Positions 18,160 through 26,985 of a stretch of 64,000 nucleotides of DNA are shown here, in pieces. The DNA is taken from positions 1 to 64,000 of the forward strand of contig CACZMF010000007.1 of assembly GCA_902782225.1 (NCBI GenBank). The letters run 5' to 3'. Numbering within the stretch: the stretch's first letter is position 1; every line of letters begins with the position of its first letter. The notes beneath the pieces were generated by a model. It made no database searches. It had not been told where the DNA came from and saw only the letters and a program-made list of their open reading frames with translations. Both the position numbers and the translations under genes were made by a program. This DNA is from an uncultured Bacteroidia bacterium. Its GTDB lineage: Bacteria > Bacteroidota > Bacteroidia > Bacteroidales > UBA932.

Positions 18160-19181
18160 CCTATTCTGACGCTTTGGCCGGCCTTGAGGGAGGAATTGCC
18201 TTTCACGACCACGCGGTCGCCCTCTTCCAGGCCGGATAGGATTTCATATTTGCCGTCGAAGTGGCGGCCGAGGGTCACCACCTTCACGGTCGCCACGCCG
18301 TCGTCCCCGACCACGAAGACGGAACGGGTGCCGGCGCCCTGCATCTTCGAGACGGCAGTGTCGGGCACGGTGATGTTGCGGCTGTCGCCGAAGTTCACGG
18401 TCACGCGGGCGTACATGCCGGGACGGAGCTCACGCCTGGAGTTCTGCACCAGCACCTCCACGTTGAAGGTGTGGGTGGCGGCGTCCATGGTGGGATAGAG
18501 GCGGTTCACGGTGCCGCTGAAGGTCTTGCCGGGCAGGGCGTCGGCGGTGAGGGTGACTTTGTCGCCCTTCTTCACGCGGGTGTAGTCGGTCTCGGAAATG
18601 GGCACCAGCACCTTCACGGGGGTGATCTGCTGCACGGTGTAGATGGGCTGCGCCATCGTGTACATATCGCCGCGGTCGTAATTGCGGGCGGTCACGACTC
18701 CGCTCACGGGGCTGCGGAGCACAGTGTTTTCGAGCAGGTTGTTGTAGGTGGTACGGCTCACCTTGCAGGCCAGCTCAAGCTGGTCGAAATCGGCCTGGGA
18801 GATGCCTCCCTGGGCGAGCAGGGTGCGCACGCGCTCGAGCTCGGTCTCGTCATTGCGGAGCTTGAGCTCGGCCTGGTCGAGCTGCACGCGGTCCATCTGG
18901 GCAAGCACCTGGCCCTTGGCCACGTAGTCGCCGATCTCCACGTTAAGTTTCTGGATGCGGCCGCCGCTCTGCGGGGCTATGTTGTTGATGACGTTGGCCT
19001 GGACGGTCGAAGAATATACGGAGGTCTGCGGGACATTTTCGCGGGCCGCCGTGATCACGGACACCAGGGGGGCCTGCTGCTCCTGGGGTGCAGCCTGCTG
19101 CTGGGTCTGCTGACCAGGAGTCCGGGAGCCGCAGCCGGCGAGTACGACGGCAGCGGCGATGAGGGAAAGTGTTTTATTCAT
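18156..19181 (-). CDS. RND efflux periplasmic adaptor (membrane fusion protein), lipoprotein
   Basis: 341 aa from the ATG at 19181, chosen because it gives a proper lipoprotein signal with lipobox LAGC; a longer frame to 19211 would run into the TolC gene. Gln-rich linker (about 25-42), lipoyl-like halves with GRIQKLNVEIGDYVAKGQ and LRSPVSGVVTARN flanking a short coiled coil (about 105-150), then beta-barrel domain with LRPGMYARV. It bridges pump and outer-membrane channel. Starts 8 bases inside the tolC-like gene. Confidence 0.93.
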   Translation of the reverse strand: MNKTLSLIAAAVVLAGCGSRTPGQQTQQQAAPQEQQAPLVSVITAARENVPQTSVYSSTVQANVINNIAPQSGGRIQKLNVEIGDYVAKGQVLAQMDRVQLDQAELKLRNDETELERVRTLLAQGGISQADFDQLELACKVSRTTYNNLLENTVLRSPVSGVVTARNYDRGDMYTMAQPIYTVQQITPVKVLVPISETDYTRVKKGDKVTLTADALPGKTFSGTVNRLYPTMDAATHTFNVEVLVQNSRRELRPGMYARVTVNFGDSRNITVPDTAVSKMQGAGTRSVFVVGDDGVATVKVVTLGRHFDGKYEILSGLEEGDRVVVKGNSSLKAGQSVRIG

Positions 19182-20592
19182 TTTTGGCGTTGTTATCTGT
19201 GAAATCGGCACCTATCGTGCCTTCGAGGTCGGATTTGGCGGAGAGGTAGCTGTAGATTGCCTGGCACACGCCCAGTCTGGACTGGGTCAGGGCGAGCTGG
19301 GCGTCATTGAGGTCGGTGAGGGTGCTGCGGCCCACGTCGTAGGCCTGGCGGGCGATGCCGTAGGCCTTGGTGGCCGTCTCGACGGCGCTGCCGGCGGAGG
19401 CGTAACTCTTTATGGCAGTGTCCATTGTGCCGACGTACTGGCGTATTGCTATCTGGAGCTGGCGCTCAGTGTTGACCCTCTGGATGTCAAGCTCTTCGGC
19501 CTGCAGCTTCGCAGCCTTGGCGGCGTGGTAGCGCCGGCCTCCGGCAAAGATGGGGATGCTGAGGCTGAGCCCCACGAAAGAGTAGGGCGACCAACGGTAC
19601 TCGCTGAAATTGAAGTCGTTGGTCATGGCGTTGAGACTGTAGTTGAAGGCCAGGGCAAGGGAAGGGATGCTGGCGTACTGATGCATACGCACGGCCTCGG
19701 CAAGCTGGCGGGACTGTATGCCGAGCTGGCGGAGGGTGGAGTTGCCGGACAGGTCGGTGTCGGGCACCGCTTCCGTGAGCATGCGGTCGGCATAGTCGGT
19801 CAGGACGCCGGCCACGTCGATGTTGGAATCCAGGTCCACTCCCATCACGGCCTTGAGCTGCCAGAGGCTGATTTCCACGGTGTTGGCAGCGTCATAGACA
19901 TTCGGCACGGCATTGGCCACGGCGGTCTTGGCGCGGGTCAGGTCGAGCTCGGAAGCGCGCTGGGCGTTGAACTTCTTCTGGGTGAGCTCGAGGTTCTCCA
20001 CGGCATTGTCATAGACCGACTTATACACGTTGCAGGCCTCCTTCGCGAGCAGGACGGTGTAGTAGGCCTTCTTGACCTGGGTCACGGTCTCAAGCCGCGA
20101 GGCCCTTGCCTTTTCGACTGCGAGCTCCACATCCTGGTCGCTGATTTTCAAGCTCTTCCAGAGCTGTGCATTCACCAGGGGCATACTTGCCGACACGCCG
20201 GCGGACCAGGTGTTCCAGCGGCCCACCTCGAAGCCGTCCGAGGATGCGGGCTTGGCTGCGGCCTCCTCGGTGCCGGTGTCTCCACCGGGCAGGGATGCGC
20301 CGCCTCCCATCATCTTGGACATGTCGAAGTCCATATACATCACCTGCTTCTTGATGGTGCGCTGGTACGAGCCGGAACCGTCTATCTGGGGGAAAAGGGC
20401 GGCATAGCTGCCTTTGCGGGCATAGCCGGTGCGTTGTATTTCCAGGTCGGCCACACGGACCGAAACGTTTTCGCTCAGAGCGATCTGCAGGGCCTGTTCG
20501 AGGGTCAGGGGGACGGGCTCGCCGGGAGTTTCGGCAGAGGCGTTCCAGAGAGCGAGAGCAAGCCCGAGAAACGAGAATATTATCTTTTTCAT
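19174..20592 (-). CDS. TolC-type outer-membrane efflux channel
   Basis: 472 aa with a cleavable signal peptide (ends near NASA). Two OEP repeats: the first with LTLEQALQIALSENVSVR and a coiled coil around VTQVKKAYY, the second with LSIPIFAGGRRY and AYDVGRSTLTDLNDAQ. Trimeric channel for the pump at 15055. First gene of the efflux operon, divergent from lgt. Confidence 0.93.
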   Translation of the reverse strand: MKKIIFSFLGLALALWNASAETPGEPVPLTLEQALQIALSENVSVRVADLEIQRTGYARKGSYAALFPQIDGSGSYQRTIKKQVMYMDFDMSKMMGGGASLPGGDTGTEEAAAKPASSDGFEVGRWNTWSAGVSASMPLVNAQLWKSLKISDQDVELAVEKARASRLETVTQVKKAYYTVLLAKEACNVYKSVYDNAVENLELTQKKFNAQRASELDLTRAKTAVANAVPNVYDAANTVEISLWQLKAVMGVDLDSNIDVAGVLTDYADRMLTEAVPDTDLSGNSTLRQLGIQSRQLAEAVRMHQYASIPSLALAFNYSLNAMTNDFNFSEYRWSPYSFVGLSLSIPIFAGGRRYHAAKAAKLQAEELDIQRVNTERQLQIAIRQYVGTMDTAIKSYASAGSAVETATKAYGIARQAYDVGRSTLTDLNDAQLALTQSRLGVCQAIYSYLSAKSDLEGTIGADFTDNNAKNE

Positions 20593-20640
20593 ACTACTAT
20601 TAAAGGCGCGTTATTGCTGCAAAAATTATACCGCATCACT

Positions 20641-20672
20641 TTTGTTTTATCGCTCCAAAAAGCATATCTTTG
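20641..20672 (+). promoter_or_regulatory. Promoter of lgt
   Basis: TTTG at 20641-20644 and TATCTTTG at 20665-20672, 20 bases apart, are a consensus match. The -7 box includes a TTG that would otherwise be an alternative start, which argues for the ATG at 20691. Confidence 0.7.
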
Positions 20673-20690
20673 GAAAAATTTTTGATCGGA

Positions 20691-21566
20691 ATGGAATTTC
20701 TTGCTGTACACTGGCACGTCGATCCCGTGCTGATACATATCGGAGACTGGGGAATACGCTGGTATTCATTGCTTTTCGTCGGAGGATTCATCCTCGGATG
20801 GTATTTGTTCCGCTGGTTCTTCCGCAGGGAGGGAGTGGATGAAAAGTTGATGGACCCGCTGCTCTACACCCTGCTCATCGCCACTATCGTGGGCGCCCGC
20901 CTCGGCCACTGCCTGTTCTACCAGCCGGACTACTACCTGGGCTCCTGGAAGGGCTTCTGGGAGATCTTCATGCCCTGGAAGGGCGGCCTGGCAAGCCACG
21001 GCGGCGCCATAGCCCTTCTGCTCGGAATGTGGTGGTATTCAGCGCACTACGGCAAGAAGCACAATTTCGACTATCTCTGGATTCTGGACCGCCTGGTCAT
21101 CACCGTGGCCTTCGCCGGCTGCATGATACGCCTTGGCAACCTCTTCAATTCCGAGATCTACGGCGACGTGACCACCCTCCCCTGGGGTTTCATCTTCGAC
21201 CTCCGGGGCGAGACGGAGCCAAAGCACCCCACGCAGATCTATGAGGCCCTGACCTACCTGCTGCTGGGCCTGGGACTCACCTGGGTGTATGCAAAGAAGC
21301 TGGAAAAGGTCCACCGCGGCTTCTTCTTCGGCACCTTCCTCGTGGTGTGCTTCGGCATGAGGTTCATCATCGAATTCATAAAGGAGCCGCAGGTCGAATT
21401 CGAGCAGACAATGGTCCTCAACATGGGGCAGCTGCTCTCCATTCCCTTCGTGCTTGCCGGCATCGCCATCCTGGTCTATGCGGCGGTGAAGAAGACGCCC
21501 GCAAAAATAGTGCGTCCCGAGCCCCAGAAGAAGCCCGAGACGCATTATGCAAAGCCTCTGAACTAA
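20691..21566 (+). CDS. lgt: Prolipoprotein diacylglyceryl transferase
   Basis: 291 aa from the ATG at 20691. Multi-pass inner-membrane enzyme that moves diacylglycerol from phosphatidylglycerol onto the lipobox Cys of prolipoproteins. Hallmarks: [27 protein letters not shown], the Lgt signature [12 protein letters not shown], and [14 protein letters not shown]. It is the maturation enzyme for the many lipoproteins in this window. Its stop overlaps that of lolD (convergent, 21563-21566). Confidence 0.95.
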   Translation: MEFLAVHWHVDPVLIHIGDWGIRWYSLLFVGGFILGWYLFRWFFRREGVDEKLMDPLLYTLLIATIVGARLGHCLFYQPDYYLGSWKGFWEIFMPWKGGLASHGGAIALLLGMWWYSAHYGKKHNFDYLWILDRLVITVAFAGCMIRLGNLFNSEIYGDVTTLPWGFIFDLRGETEPKHPTQIYEALTYLLLGLGLTWVYAKKLEKVHRGFFFGTFLVVCFGMRFIIEFIKEPQVEFEQTMVLNMGQLLSIPFVLAGIAILVYAAVKKTPAKIVRPEPQKKPETHYAKPLN

Positions 21567-22231
21567 AGGATACAGCCGTCTTTCATCTCCAGGCGGCGGT
21601 CGCAGATCCCGGCCAGTTCAGGGTCGTGGGTCACGATCACCGTGGTCTGGCCAAGGGTGTCCCTGAGGTCAAAGAACAGACGGTGGATTTCCTGCTTGGT
21701 GGCGGAGTCCAGGTTGCCCGTGGGCTCGTCGGCAAAGAGCACGGCCGGGGAATTCACCAGCGCGCGGGCTATCGCCACCCTCTGCTGCTCGCCTCCTGAA
21801 AGTTCGGAGGGCTTGTGGGAGAGGCGGTGCGAAAGGCCGGTCAGCTCAAGAAGGCGCAGGGCGTCCTCGCGGGCCGCGGTCTCGCCCCTGCCGGCTATGA
21901 GCGCCGGAATCATCACGTTCTCCACGGCATTGAATTCCGGCAGCAGGTGATGAGCCTGGAACACGAAGCCTATCCTGCGCCCCCGGAAAGCCGCCAGGGC
22001 ATCCCCCTTGAGGGAGCGCCCGGAGCCGTCGAAGACAGTCGTGCCGTCTATGACAAGGCTGCCTTCATCCGGGGTTGCGAGAGTGCCGAGAATCTGCAGG
22101 AGAGTCGTCTTGCCGGCTCCGGAGGCGCCCACGATTGCGAGCACCTCCCCTTTCCGCACTTCCAGGTCTATGCCCTTCAGCACTTCGAGCGAGCCGAAAC
22201 TCTTGTGGATATTCCCGGCCTGGATTATCAC
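21563..22231 (-). CDS. lolD: ABC transporter ATP-binding protein, LolD type
   Basis: 222 aa. Walker [10 protein letters not shown] (about residues 35-43), signature LSGGEQQR, Walker [14 protein letters not shown]-loop VTHD. The MacB/LolD-like sequence with [10 protein letters not shown] suggests the lipoprotein-release ATPase, though LolC/E partners are not adjacent. Start is GTG at 22231, three bases after the mdh stop; no ATG is available. Likely co-transcribed with mdh. Confidence 0.85.
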   Translation of the reverse strand: MIIQAGNIHKSFGSLEVLKGIDLEVRKGEVLAIVGASGAGKTTLLQILGTLATPDEGSLVIDGTTVFDGSGRSLKGDALAAFRGRRIGFVFQAHHLLPEFNAVENVMIPALIAGRGETAAREDALRLLELTGLSHRLSHKPSELSGGEQQRVAIARALVNSPAVLFADEPTGNLDSATKQEIHRLFFDLRDTLGQTTVIVTHDPELAGICDRRLEMKDGCIL

Positions 22232-22234
22232 TTA

Positions 22235-23227
22235 TCAGAGGTTGGGATTCTCCTTGGTCCAGTCGGCCACGGGCGGGACTATGCCGAGGCTGACGATCTC
22301 GTCACGCATCTTGCAGAGGTGCTCGTAGGATGCCTGGAGGTCGGCCATTTCGGCAGCGGTGCCTTCGGGAGCGGTGTAGTGCACACCGTCGGCGTCGATC
22401 ACGGTGGGCATTGCCATCATCACGTTCTTGTAGCCGAGCTTGTCGTCGTTGACGTAGCAGCCTGCAGGCCAGCAGAACTTGGGGCCGCCCATTGCAGCCT
22501 CGATCATCTTCACGGCCTGGTAGGCAGGACTCTGGAAGGAGCTGCGGCCGCGGAGCTTGATGATGTTGGAACCGCCCTGGATGGTGGCGTGCTTGATTTC
22601 AGCCCAGCGCTCGGCGGAGAGATTCTTCTCTGCGAGAGGGGTGCCGTCGATCACGGCCTTGCTGGCGAACACTGCCATGGCCTCACCGTGGCCGCCGTAG
22701 GTGCGGGCACCGGTGACCTTGCACTGCTGCACGCCGAATTCGGCGGCGAGGGCCTCCTGCAGGCGGGTGCTGTCGAGGGCGGCAAGGGAAGTGAGCTGGT
22801 TGGGCTTCAGGCCGGAGTGGATGAGGGCGGTCAGGGCCGTCACGTCGGCCGGGTTGAAAATCACGACGACGTGCTTCACGTCGGGGCAGTACTTCTTGAT
22901 GAGATCGCCGAACTCGGCGGCAATCTGGCAGTTGCCCTTGAGCAGGTCTTCGCGGGTCATACCCTCCTTGCGGGGGGCGCCGCCGGAAGAAATGATGTAC
23001 TTGGCATCCTTGAAGGCCACTTCCGGATCCACTGTCCAGGACACGTTGGCGCCTTCGAATGCGCAATGGTAGATTTCTTCTGCTACTCCGTGCACACCGG
23101 GCTCGTAGATATCATACAGGCAGATGTTGGGAGTGAGACCGAGCATGAGGGCGGTCTGGGCCATATTGGAGCCGATCATTCCGCCAGCCCCAACGATGGT
23201 CAATTTCTCATTAGTCAAATATTTCAT
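22235..23227 (-). CDS. mdh: Malate dehydrogenase
   Basis: 330 aa. NAD-binding GAGGMIGSNMA (about residues 13-23), SSGGAPRKEGMTREDLLKGN with the substrate Arg residues, FNPADV and catalytic His in YGGHGE. Interconverts malate and oxaloacetate in the reductive branch to succinate/propionate used by Bacteroidales. The usual LDSARF motif reads LDSTRL. Upstream of lolD by 3 bases. Confidence 0.92.
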   Translation of the reverse strand: MKYLTNEKLTIVGAGGMIGSNMAQTALMLGLTPNICLYDIYEPGVHGVAEEIYHCAFEGANVSWTVDPEVAFKDAKYIISSGGAPRKEGMTREDLLKGNCQIAAEFGDLIKKYCPDVKHVVVIFNPADVTALTALIHSGLKPNQLTSLAALDSTRLQEALAAEFGVQQCKVTGARTYGGHGEAMAVFASKAVIDGTPLAEKNLSAERWAEIKHATIQGGSNIIKLRGRSSFQSPAYQAVKMIEAAMGGPKFCWPAGCYVNDDKLGYKNVMMAMPTVIDADGVHYTAPEGTAAEMADLQASYEHLCKMRDEIVSLGIVPPVADWTKENPNL

Positions 23228-23273
23228 ATCAATAAATAATTGGTCACAAAAGGCGACACAAAATTACAAATTT

Positions 23274-23303
23274 TTTGCATAATAAAAATAATCATTATCT
23301 TTG
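23274..23303 (+). promoter_or_regulatory. Promoter of the phosphopantetheinyl transferase gene
   Basis: TTTG at 23274-23277 and TATCTTTG at 23296-23303, 18 bases apart; the ATG at 23321 follows 17 bases later. Confidence 0.6.
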
Positions 23304-23320
23304 CCCTGTTATAATTGTTT

Positions 23321-23977
23321 ATGGCACTATATCTACAAAAAGATCTTGATGACGACTATCACTCGCGAATAGGCGTGTGGCAAGTAAGCGAGACCGAGGC
23401 GGAGCTTCGGGCACTCACATCCATCCCCTCCGACGAACTGGAGGAAATCTCATACATAAAAAGTGAATCAATACGCAAGCAGAAGCTTGCAGTAAGGGCG
23501 TTGCTTGACGTGATGTTCGAAGAAAAGGTGTACCTCAGCCACCACGACAACGGCAAACCGTACATCGAAAACAACGCCATCAACATCAGCATCACCCACA
23601 CCGACAAATACGTGGCCGTGATTCTCAACGACGTCGAAGAAGTCGGCATCGACTGCGAATCGCTCGACCGCGACTTCAGCGCCGTGGAGAAAAAGGCCCT
23701 CTCGGAAGAAGAAATCGAAGAGCTCGACGACGACGCCGACGACCGCCGCACCCAGCTCGCCATCTACTGGTGCGCCAAGGAGGCCGTCTACAAGAAGATG
23801 TCCCAGTACAACGTCGATTTCGCAGAGCAGATCGAAATCGAGGCCGTGCGCGCCCGCGAGGAAGGCGAACTCGACGCAACCTTCATCAACAAAGACGGTT
23901 ACGAAGAAGAGCTAAAACTCGAATACATGACCTTCGACCGCCACGTCCTCGTCTGGGTCAGCGGCGAAGCCGAATAA
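23321..23977 (+). CDS. 4'-phosphopantetheinyl transferase (Sfp/AcpT superfamily)
   Basis: 218 aa from the ATG at 23321 (a TTG two codons earlier is not needed). Magnesium-binding GIDCE (about residues 107-111) and WCAKEAVYK (about 149-157) are the two signature motifs; ISITHTDKYVAV precedes them. It transfers phosphopantetheine from CoA to carrier proteins such as ACP. Convergent with the EnvC-like gene, with no bases between their stops. Confidence 0.9.
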   Translation: MALYLQKDLDDDYHSRIGVWQVSETEAELRALTSIPSDELEEISYIKSESIRKQKLAVRALLDVMFEEKVYLSHHDNGKPYIENNAINISITHTDKYVAVILNDVEEVGIDCESLDRDFSAVEKKALSEEEIEELDDDADDRRTQLAIYWCAKEAVYKKMSQYNVDFAEQIEIEAVRAREEGELDATFINKDGYEEELKLEYMTFDRHVLVWVSGEAE

Positions 23978-25180
23978 CTACCTCAACCACTTCTCAGGAT
24001 CCTGCGGATCCCGTCCCTTCCAGAGCTGGAAGTGGACCTGGGTGTCGTCGGTGTTGGCCACGTGGCCGATGACCTCGCCGGTCTTGAGCTTGTCGCCGGC
24101 CTTCACGGCCACCGAGCCCAGCTTGCAGTAAAATGTGAAATACTCCCCGTGCTGCACCAGCACGCACTGGTTGTAGCCCGGAATGACCACGATCTGCTTG
24201 ACGACGCCGTTGAAGACGGCCTTCACGGGGCTGTCCTTCTCGACTGCAATGCCCACTCCGTTGTTGAACGGCATCTCCAGCTTGGTGTAGACCGGATGCG
24301 GGTTGCGCCCGAAATGGCTCACCACGCGCCCTTCCGCCGGCCACGGCAGTTTGCCCTTGTTGGCCGAGAATTCGTTGGAGAGCGCCTGGTCGATCTTGGT
24401 GTTGGTCTTCTTGCCGCCCTTGCTGCCCTTGTCGCCCTTTCCGCCGCTGCCGTTCATAGCGTCGGCGATCATACGTTCGATTTCCCGGTTCAGCGCCTCC
24501 ACCTCGCGGCGCTTCCTTGAGAGCTGGTCCTGGTACTTGCGCTTGTCCTGCTGGAGCTGGCTCACGAGGGCGCGGGACTTGTCTTCCTCCTTGCGGAGCT
24601 TGCCCACCTCGGTGGCCCGCTCGTCGCGAAGTTTGCGCGCCTCGGCCTTGAGGCTGTCCAGACGCGCCTTTTTCAGTTCGAGCTGCTCGTGCTCGCTGCG
24701 CATCTCACGGCCCTGCGAGTTCATGCGGGAGGAAAGCTGGCGCAGGTAGCCGTAGCGCCGCATCCCCTGGCCAAGGTTCTCGCTGGCAAGTATATAGAGG
24801 TACCAGACGCGCGCGTCGCGGTGCTTGTAGGCGCTGCGAACGAGGCGGGAGTAATAGCGGGACATCGTGTCCAGGCGCGCTTCCAGGGCCTGGATCTGCT
24901 TTGTGCACACGCGCACGCTGTCGCTGACTTCGCCCAGTTCGCGTTCGCTTTCCTGAAGGAGCTCGCGGCGGGCCTGGGTCTGGGCGTGGAGCAGGTCGAG
25001 CTGGGTGGCGGCGCTGTTGGAACGGGCGTTCGTGGCCTCGATCTGCTTCTCGAGCAGGCGTATGTCCCGTTCAAGGCGTGCCTTGCGGTCCTTTCGTCCC
25101 TGCAGGCCGCTCTGGGCGGGCAGGGGCAGGCAGAACGCTGCGAGGAACAGGCAGACGCATATATGACGCAGGACTCTCAT
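23978..25180 (-). CDS. EnvC-like murein hydrolase activator (coiled coil plus degenerate M23/LytM domain)
   Basis: 400 aa. Sec signal peptide, a long coiled coil (about 28-245, heptad-rich, with LEKQIEATNARS and LKAEARKLRDERA), a Gly/Lys-rich linker (about 248-262), then a LytM domain (about 278-400; GRVVSHFGRNPHP). The zinc ligands of active M23 enzymes appear lost: the HxxxD position reads NNGVG and the HxH position reads QVH. This matches EnvC-type activators that switch on amidases at the division site rather than cut peptidoglycan. Overlaps the upstream TPR gene by 4 bases. Confidence 0.85.
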   Translation of the reverse strand: MRVLRHICVCLFLAAFCLPLPAQSGLQGRKDRKARLERDIRLLEKQIEATNARSNSAATQLDLLHAQTQARRELLQESERELGEVSDSVRVCTKQIQALEARLDTMSRYYSRLVRSAYKHRDARVWYLYILASENLGQGMRRYGYLRQLSSRMNSQGREMRSEHEQLELKKARLDSLKAEARKLRDERATEVGKLRKEEDKSRALVSQLQQDKRKYQDQLSRKRREVEALNREIERMIADAMNGSGGKGDKGSKGGKKTNTKIDQALSNEFSANKGKLPWPAEGRVVSHFGRNPHPVYTKLEMPFNNGVGIAVEKDSPVKAVFNGVVKQIVVIPGYNQCVLVQHGEYFTFYCKLGSVAVKAGDKLKTGEVIGHVANTDDTQVHFQLWKGRDPQDPEKWLR

Positions 25181-26346
25181 TGCTTCTTGCTTTCAGCGAG
25201 GTTGCGGTAATAGGTGGACAGGTCCGTTTCGCCCAGCCGGGCCAGGACATCCGAAAAGTGCCGGAGTATCACGGCGCTGTCTTTGCCGCCGTAGATCATC
25301 GCATGCTTGAAATAGGGTTTGGCCTCTTTCGCCTTGCCGCGCAGGAAGAGTATCCAGCCGTAGGTGTCGAGGTAGGTGGCGTTGTCGGGCTCCTTTTCGA
25401 TGGTGATGCGGCTCATGCGCTCCGCCTTGCGCAGGCGGCACTTCTTCTGGCTGAGGTAGTAGGCGTAGTTGTTGAGCACGGGGCAGTATTCAGGGTCGAT
25501 TTTCAGCGCCTGCTCGTAGGTCTTGAAGGCCTTGGACTCCAGGCCCTGTTCGTGGTAGGTGTCGCCTATTATGGAAAGGTAGGTGAGCTGCTCGGAGGGG
25601 GAGTCGGGATGGAGTTCGATCAGGCGGCGGCACTCGTCGATGACGGTCTGGCTGTCGTCCCGGTTGATGGCAATCTCCATGCGCAGGCTGTGGGCGTGGA
25701 CGCTGGAGGGTTCGGCTTCGCAGTAGCGCAGCATCAGGGTGTCGAGCTGCGGGAGCAGGGAGTTGAAAGTGCGGCGGTCGAAGCCCCCGAGCGAGGACAT
25801 CAGCGACTTGTACTTCATCTCGTCGTCGGCGTTTTCATCCTGCACAAGGGAGGTCAGGGCCTTGAAGAATGAAGGGTAGTCGCGCTTGAGGCGGTAGGCG
25901 TCGGCGGCGAGGGAATTGGTGAAGAGGTCTGGGAACTTGGACGGCTTGTCGATCTTGAGTTCGCGGTAGAGCTCCACCGCCTCCCGGACTTTGCCGGTGT
26001 TGAGATAGAGGCCGGCGAGGGTCTCCTTGTACCAGGAGTTCGAGGGGTCCAGTTCCACGGCCTTTGCCATCACGTCCGCGGCTCCCGCATAGTCGCCGAC
26101 GGAGTAGCGGCAGAGCCCCTGGTAGTAGAGGACGGCATCGTTGGACGGGCAGGCCGCGGAGAGAGAATCCAGCAGATGCGCCGCATCCAGGACAGCCCCG
26201 GATTCTATCATGAGAACGGCGTCAACGATGGCGTTTTCTATCTGGGTACTATCTGGGGCACAGGGAGTTACGGCATCCGGAGCCGTCTGCGCCGGGAGCA
26301 CCAGGCAGCGGAGGGCGAGGACCAGTCCTGTGAGGAGTTTTCTCAT
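25177..26346 (-). CDS. Periplasmic tetratricopeptide-repeat protein
   Basis: 389 aa with a Sec signal peptide ending near PAQ. About six to eight TPR units are readable, e.g. LYYQGLCRYSVGDYAGAADV, WYKETLAGLYLNTGKVREAV, YLSIIGDTYHEQGLESKAF, NNYAYYLSQKKCRLRKA and YLDTYGWILFLRGKAKEA. TPRs mediate protein contacts; coupling to the EnvC-like gene (ATGA overlap) suggests an envelope or division role. Function otherwise unknown. Confidence 0.8.
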   Translation of the reverse strand: MRKLLTGLVLALRCLVLPAQTAPDAVTPCAPDSTQIENAIVDAVLMIESGAVLDAAHLLDSLSAACPSNDAVLYYQGLCRYSVGDYAGAADVMAKAVELDPSNSWYKETLAGLYLNTGKVREAVELYRELKIDKPSKFPDLFTNSLAADAYRLKRDYPSFFKALTSLVQDENADDEMKYKSLMSSLGGFDRRTFNSLLPQLDTLMLRYCEAEPSSVHAHSLRMEIAINRDDSQTVIDECRRLIELHPDSPSEQLTYLSIIGDTYHEQGLESKAFKTYEQALKIDPEYCPVLNNYAYYLSQKKCRLRKAERMSRITIEKEPDNATYLDTYGWILFLRGKAKEAKPYFKHAMIYGGKDSAVILRHFSDVLARLGETDLSTYYRNLAESKKQ

Positions 26347-26353
26347 ACAATTA

Positions 26354-26361
26354 CAAAAATA
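26354..26361 (-). promoter_or_regulatory. -7 element of the TPR-EnvC operon
   Basis: On the minus strand TATTTTTG matches TAnnTTTG and ends 7 bases before the ATG at 26346, implying a very short 5' leader, like the one inferred for trxA. Confidence 0.4.
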
Positions 26362-26419
26362 TTGATTTTTTGGCTAATTTCGCACATTCATTTGACGATT
26401 TAAGTTTTTTTGGAGGACG

Positions 26420-26977
26420 ATGCAACTTTTTGGAGACAACTCGCATCTTAATACTTGGACGATTGAAAAGGCCAAGGAAGGCGACAGGCGTGCCCAAAAA
26501 GCCATCTACGACGCCCTTTCCGCCAAAATGTTCCCCGTATGCCTCCGGTATATGGGCGAGCGTGAGGCGGCTGAAGACATCCTTCAGGACGGTTTCGTGA
26601 CGCTTTTCTCCAAACTTGACACCTTCTCGGGGGATGGCTCCTTCGAAGGCTGGGCGAGAAAGATCTTTGTCAACACGGCTCTGATGAGCCTGAGAAAAAA
26701 CGACGTGCTGAAGGAAAGCGACGACGTGGAAGAGGCCCGCAGCCTCTCGACCGAAGCGCCCTCAGCGGTGCAGGACCTTGGCTACAAGGAGCTCTGCAAG
26801 ATGATTTCCGAGCTGCCGGCCGGATTCAGGACGGTCTTCAACCTCTTTGTGGTGGAAGGCTACTCCCACGCCGACATCGCCGAAGCGCTCGGCATCTCCG
26901 AAGGCACGTCCCGCTCGCAGTTGAACCGCGCAAGGGCGATGCTGCAGGCAAGGATACTGGAAACAAGAAAGAAATAG
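26420..26977 (+). CDS. ECF sigma factor (module 1)
   Basis: 185 aa. Sigma-70 region 2 with YMGEREAAEDILQDGFVTLF (about 44-63) and FEGWARKIFVNTAL; region 4 with LPAGFRTVFNLFVVEGYSH and an AEALGISEGTSRSQLNRAR helix-turn-helix. Unusually for this genome a strong GGAGG (26412-26416) lies 3 bases before the ATG. It is 8 bases upstream of the membrane protein at 26986, its probable anti-sigma factor. Paralogous to the sigma at 30033. Confidence 0.9.
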   Translation: MQLFGDNSHLNTWTIEKAKEGDRRAQKAIYDALSAKMFPVCLRYMGEREAAEDILQDGFVTLFSKLDTFSGDGSFEGWARKIFVNTALMSLRKNDVLKESDDVEEARSLSTEAPSAVQDLGYKELCKMISELPAGFRTVFNLFVVEGYSHADIAEALGISEGTSRSQLNRARAMLQARILETRKK

Positions 26978-26985
26978 ATATAAAG

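Noticed and set aside
16888-18498. Plus-strand open frame of over 500 codons opposite the RND pump and adaptor genes
   Set aside because: It is the antisense shadow of two certain genes; composition is His/Gly/Val-rich with no motif. Similar long antisense frames at 19159-20685, 21815-23239, 37507-39105 and 40603-42636 were dropped for the same reason.
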